From Bolinopsis microptera (Eukaryota > Ctenophora > Tentaculata > Lobata > Bolinopsidae), in assembly GCF_026151205.1 (NCBI RefSeq), contig NC_087081.1, positions 12,215,113 to 12,279,112 of the forward strand: a DNA stretch of 64,000 bases. The letters run 5' to 3'. A program made the translations under genes and the position numbers. Below the pieces are notes generated by a model, which saw only the letters and a list, made by a program, of their open reading frames with translations, was not told the origin of the DNA and did no database searches. Of the stretch, positions 62,381 to 64,000 are shown in pieces; the first letter of the stretch is position 1, and each line of letters opens with the position of its first letter.

Positions 62381-62939
62381 ATTACTGAGGTAATTACTGT
62401 GTAACTAATGTCTGATTTTGGTTGTGGAGATAACTGTCTAATTATGGTAATACTAATTATGGTAATACTTATTATGTTAATACTAATGGTAAGTTTGAGA
62501 TTATCTTTTAACAATGCGAATGACTAACTGTACACAGTGCAGAATATTAACTCTATTATGGTCCGCTGCAATAAGATTAATCTTTAGCATTGCGGAAATT
62601 TGTCGATGAAATTTGTCTGTAAAAATGTTTTTCGTCATTTATCCGGTTAATCCTAGAAAGGTCCCACAGCTTTTAAATATTTGTTTAGATTTGTCCTTCC
62701 TGGGAGACAAGTTAAACTAAGAAGATTCTCAAATATTTAGTTTCAACTTGAAACCCCAAACCACACAATATAACTTGTTGTGAAATGCCCATACCACATC
62801 CGCCTTGTATCCACATTCCACTTCCATTCTTACAACCTCCCATATTATCACAGCAGGGTTTCAGTTTTACTCTCAAACTTACATGTGAGATAATAATGGC
62901 GTGGTTTGTTAAATTAGCTTATTTATAAGCTAATTTAAC

Positions 62940-63135
62940 TTAATAACTTTATAATGTATATGTGTGATGTAGATGTGTGATGTAGCTGTGTAATGTAGCT
63001 GTGTAATGTAGCTGTGTGATATAGCTGTGCAATCTAGCTGTATAATGTAGCTGTATAATGTAGCTGTGTGATGTAGCTGTGTGATATAGCTGTGTTATGT
63101 AGCTGTGAAATACAATGTAGCTGTGTAATGTTGCT
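62940..63135. repeat. TGTAGCTGTGTAA tandem repeat
   Basis: About 14 imperfect 13-bp units. A perfect palindrome, TTAGCTTATTTATAAGCTAA, lies just before it at about 62916-62940. Confidence 0.88.
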
Positions 63136-64000
63136 ACTATGTAATATAATATAGCAAGCATCGCATTATGCTAACCTTGACGTCTCACATTAAAATATCA
63201 TGTGAAAATGTACTGTCTGACAATATGCTCGCAGAACGGCCAGTGTAATCTCATTGTGCTCTGTCCTGGTAATTTAATCAAGAACACTCTCATAAAAGCA
63301 AAATACTAGTTACCCATCTGTTATTGATTAGTGGACATTAGTATGTTGAACACGCATAATTATGATATATGTGTTGGATTTTGACAGGGGTTTTAAAATA
63401 TGGGGTTTTCAAACAATTTACCAGTTTTAAAAGTAGTAAACCCACTTTAAAAGAGTTTCTCTAGAAATAACAGCGTGATAAGACGCCATGTGATGAACAC
63501 CTCTGATCAGTAAAAAAGACTTATCTTACAATGATACACCACTGTGGGATTACTCTTGTAATGTTAATAAAATTATGTGTGAGCCAGTAAGAAATGTATT
63601 CTTCTTGTAAACAGTAGTTATTGAAACGGCCGATCTTGGTTAGATCTTGGTTAGGGATTAGGCTCAAGATTTTGCCAATACAACGAGTCACGTTTAAAAT
63701 CTCTATCACAGATTGAGAGCTAGCTCTGACTAAAGATTTTGTGAATTAATTTGTTTAACTTTGATGTCAGTATTGCATAGGACATGGACACTTAGCCACA
63801 ATGTGATCTTCTAGCATACATTCGAGGGTTCGATGATCTATAGTTTTTTGCTAAGGAGCTAGCACTAAATTCGTATTACATTTAATATCCACACACAGAC
63901 AGACAGATATTAAGTAAATTTTTACATAAACCTATCACTTCATTTTTATCTTACTCGCTGGAACTGTGGGGGCGGTTGCCAGGGCCCTGATCGCTTCAGT

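Larger units (their letters stand above)
60535..64000. other. Downstream intronic or intergenic sequence with arrays
   Basis: Apart from the four arrays listed I found no exon that continues the APP frame. The remaining E2 and transmembrane exons should be beyond 64000 or were not recognised. Confidence 0.5.

Overview
This is an animal (metazoan) nuclear genome fragment of low GC. The evidence is GT-AG introns throughout, animal-specific extracellular and signalling domains (CCP/sushi, SRCR, APP E1, death domain), non-LTR retrotransposons, TA-flanked DDE transposons and an internal TTAGGG tract. The content suggests a marine invertebrate, perhaps early-branching. I cannot place it to phylum. 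Gene models were assembled by hand from acceptor/donor sites, and intron phase agrees across every junction given.

Layout. 44-16657 (+) is the 3' part of a large gene whose C-terminal beta-propeller resembles ARHGEF10/17 (also JIP3/4). Its 11-kb intron holds a complete SV2/SVOP-like MFS transporter on the opposite strand (10432-7870), a tandem duplicate of that gene's 3' end (5611-7163), a 1.8-kb foldback-ended repeat (3781-~5600) and a nested set of TA-flanked transposons (10928-14602). 18594-23413 (-) is a single-pass membrane protein with a long coiled-coil tail. 25823-27175 (+) is a secreted SRCR protein in one coding exon. 29786-34984 (+) is a multi-exon, probably GPI-anchored CCP protein. 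35596-~42141 (-) is a coiled-coil protein ending in a death domain. 42557-45537 is a 3-kb foldback element with telomeric repeats in its centre. 45.7-48.6 kb is a 5'-truncated LINE. 49.6-50.9 kb is a LINE ORF1 remnant joined to a ~650-bp pentanucleotide array. 52872-60534 (+) is an amyloid-precursor-protein (APP-like) gene with a nearly intact LINE nested inside a TIR element in one intron. 60.5-64 kb is intronic or intergenic and rich in minisatellites.

The most distinctive property is the tandem repeats. Many begin at, or within a few bases of, a splice donor, splice acceptor or stop codon. In the death-domain gene two arrays carry a copy of the exon end plus the 5' splice site in every unit. 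In one of these (42-bp unit), and in a 9-bp array in the CCP gene, the upstream exon's reading frame continues through the array, so use of a downstream donor would add residues without changing phase. Several arrays (36.6-37.6, 33.2-33.5 and 62.0-62.4 kb) also consist of repeated exact matches to the RFX X-box consensus GTNRCC-N(0-3)-RGYAAC. No operon-like organisation exists. The genes appear functionally unrelated, apart from the neighbouring SRCR and CCP genes, which both belong to recognition/complement-type extracellular families.
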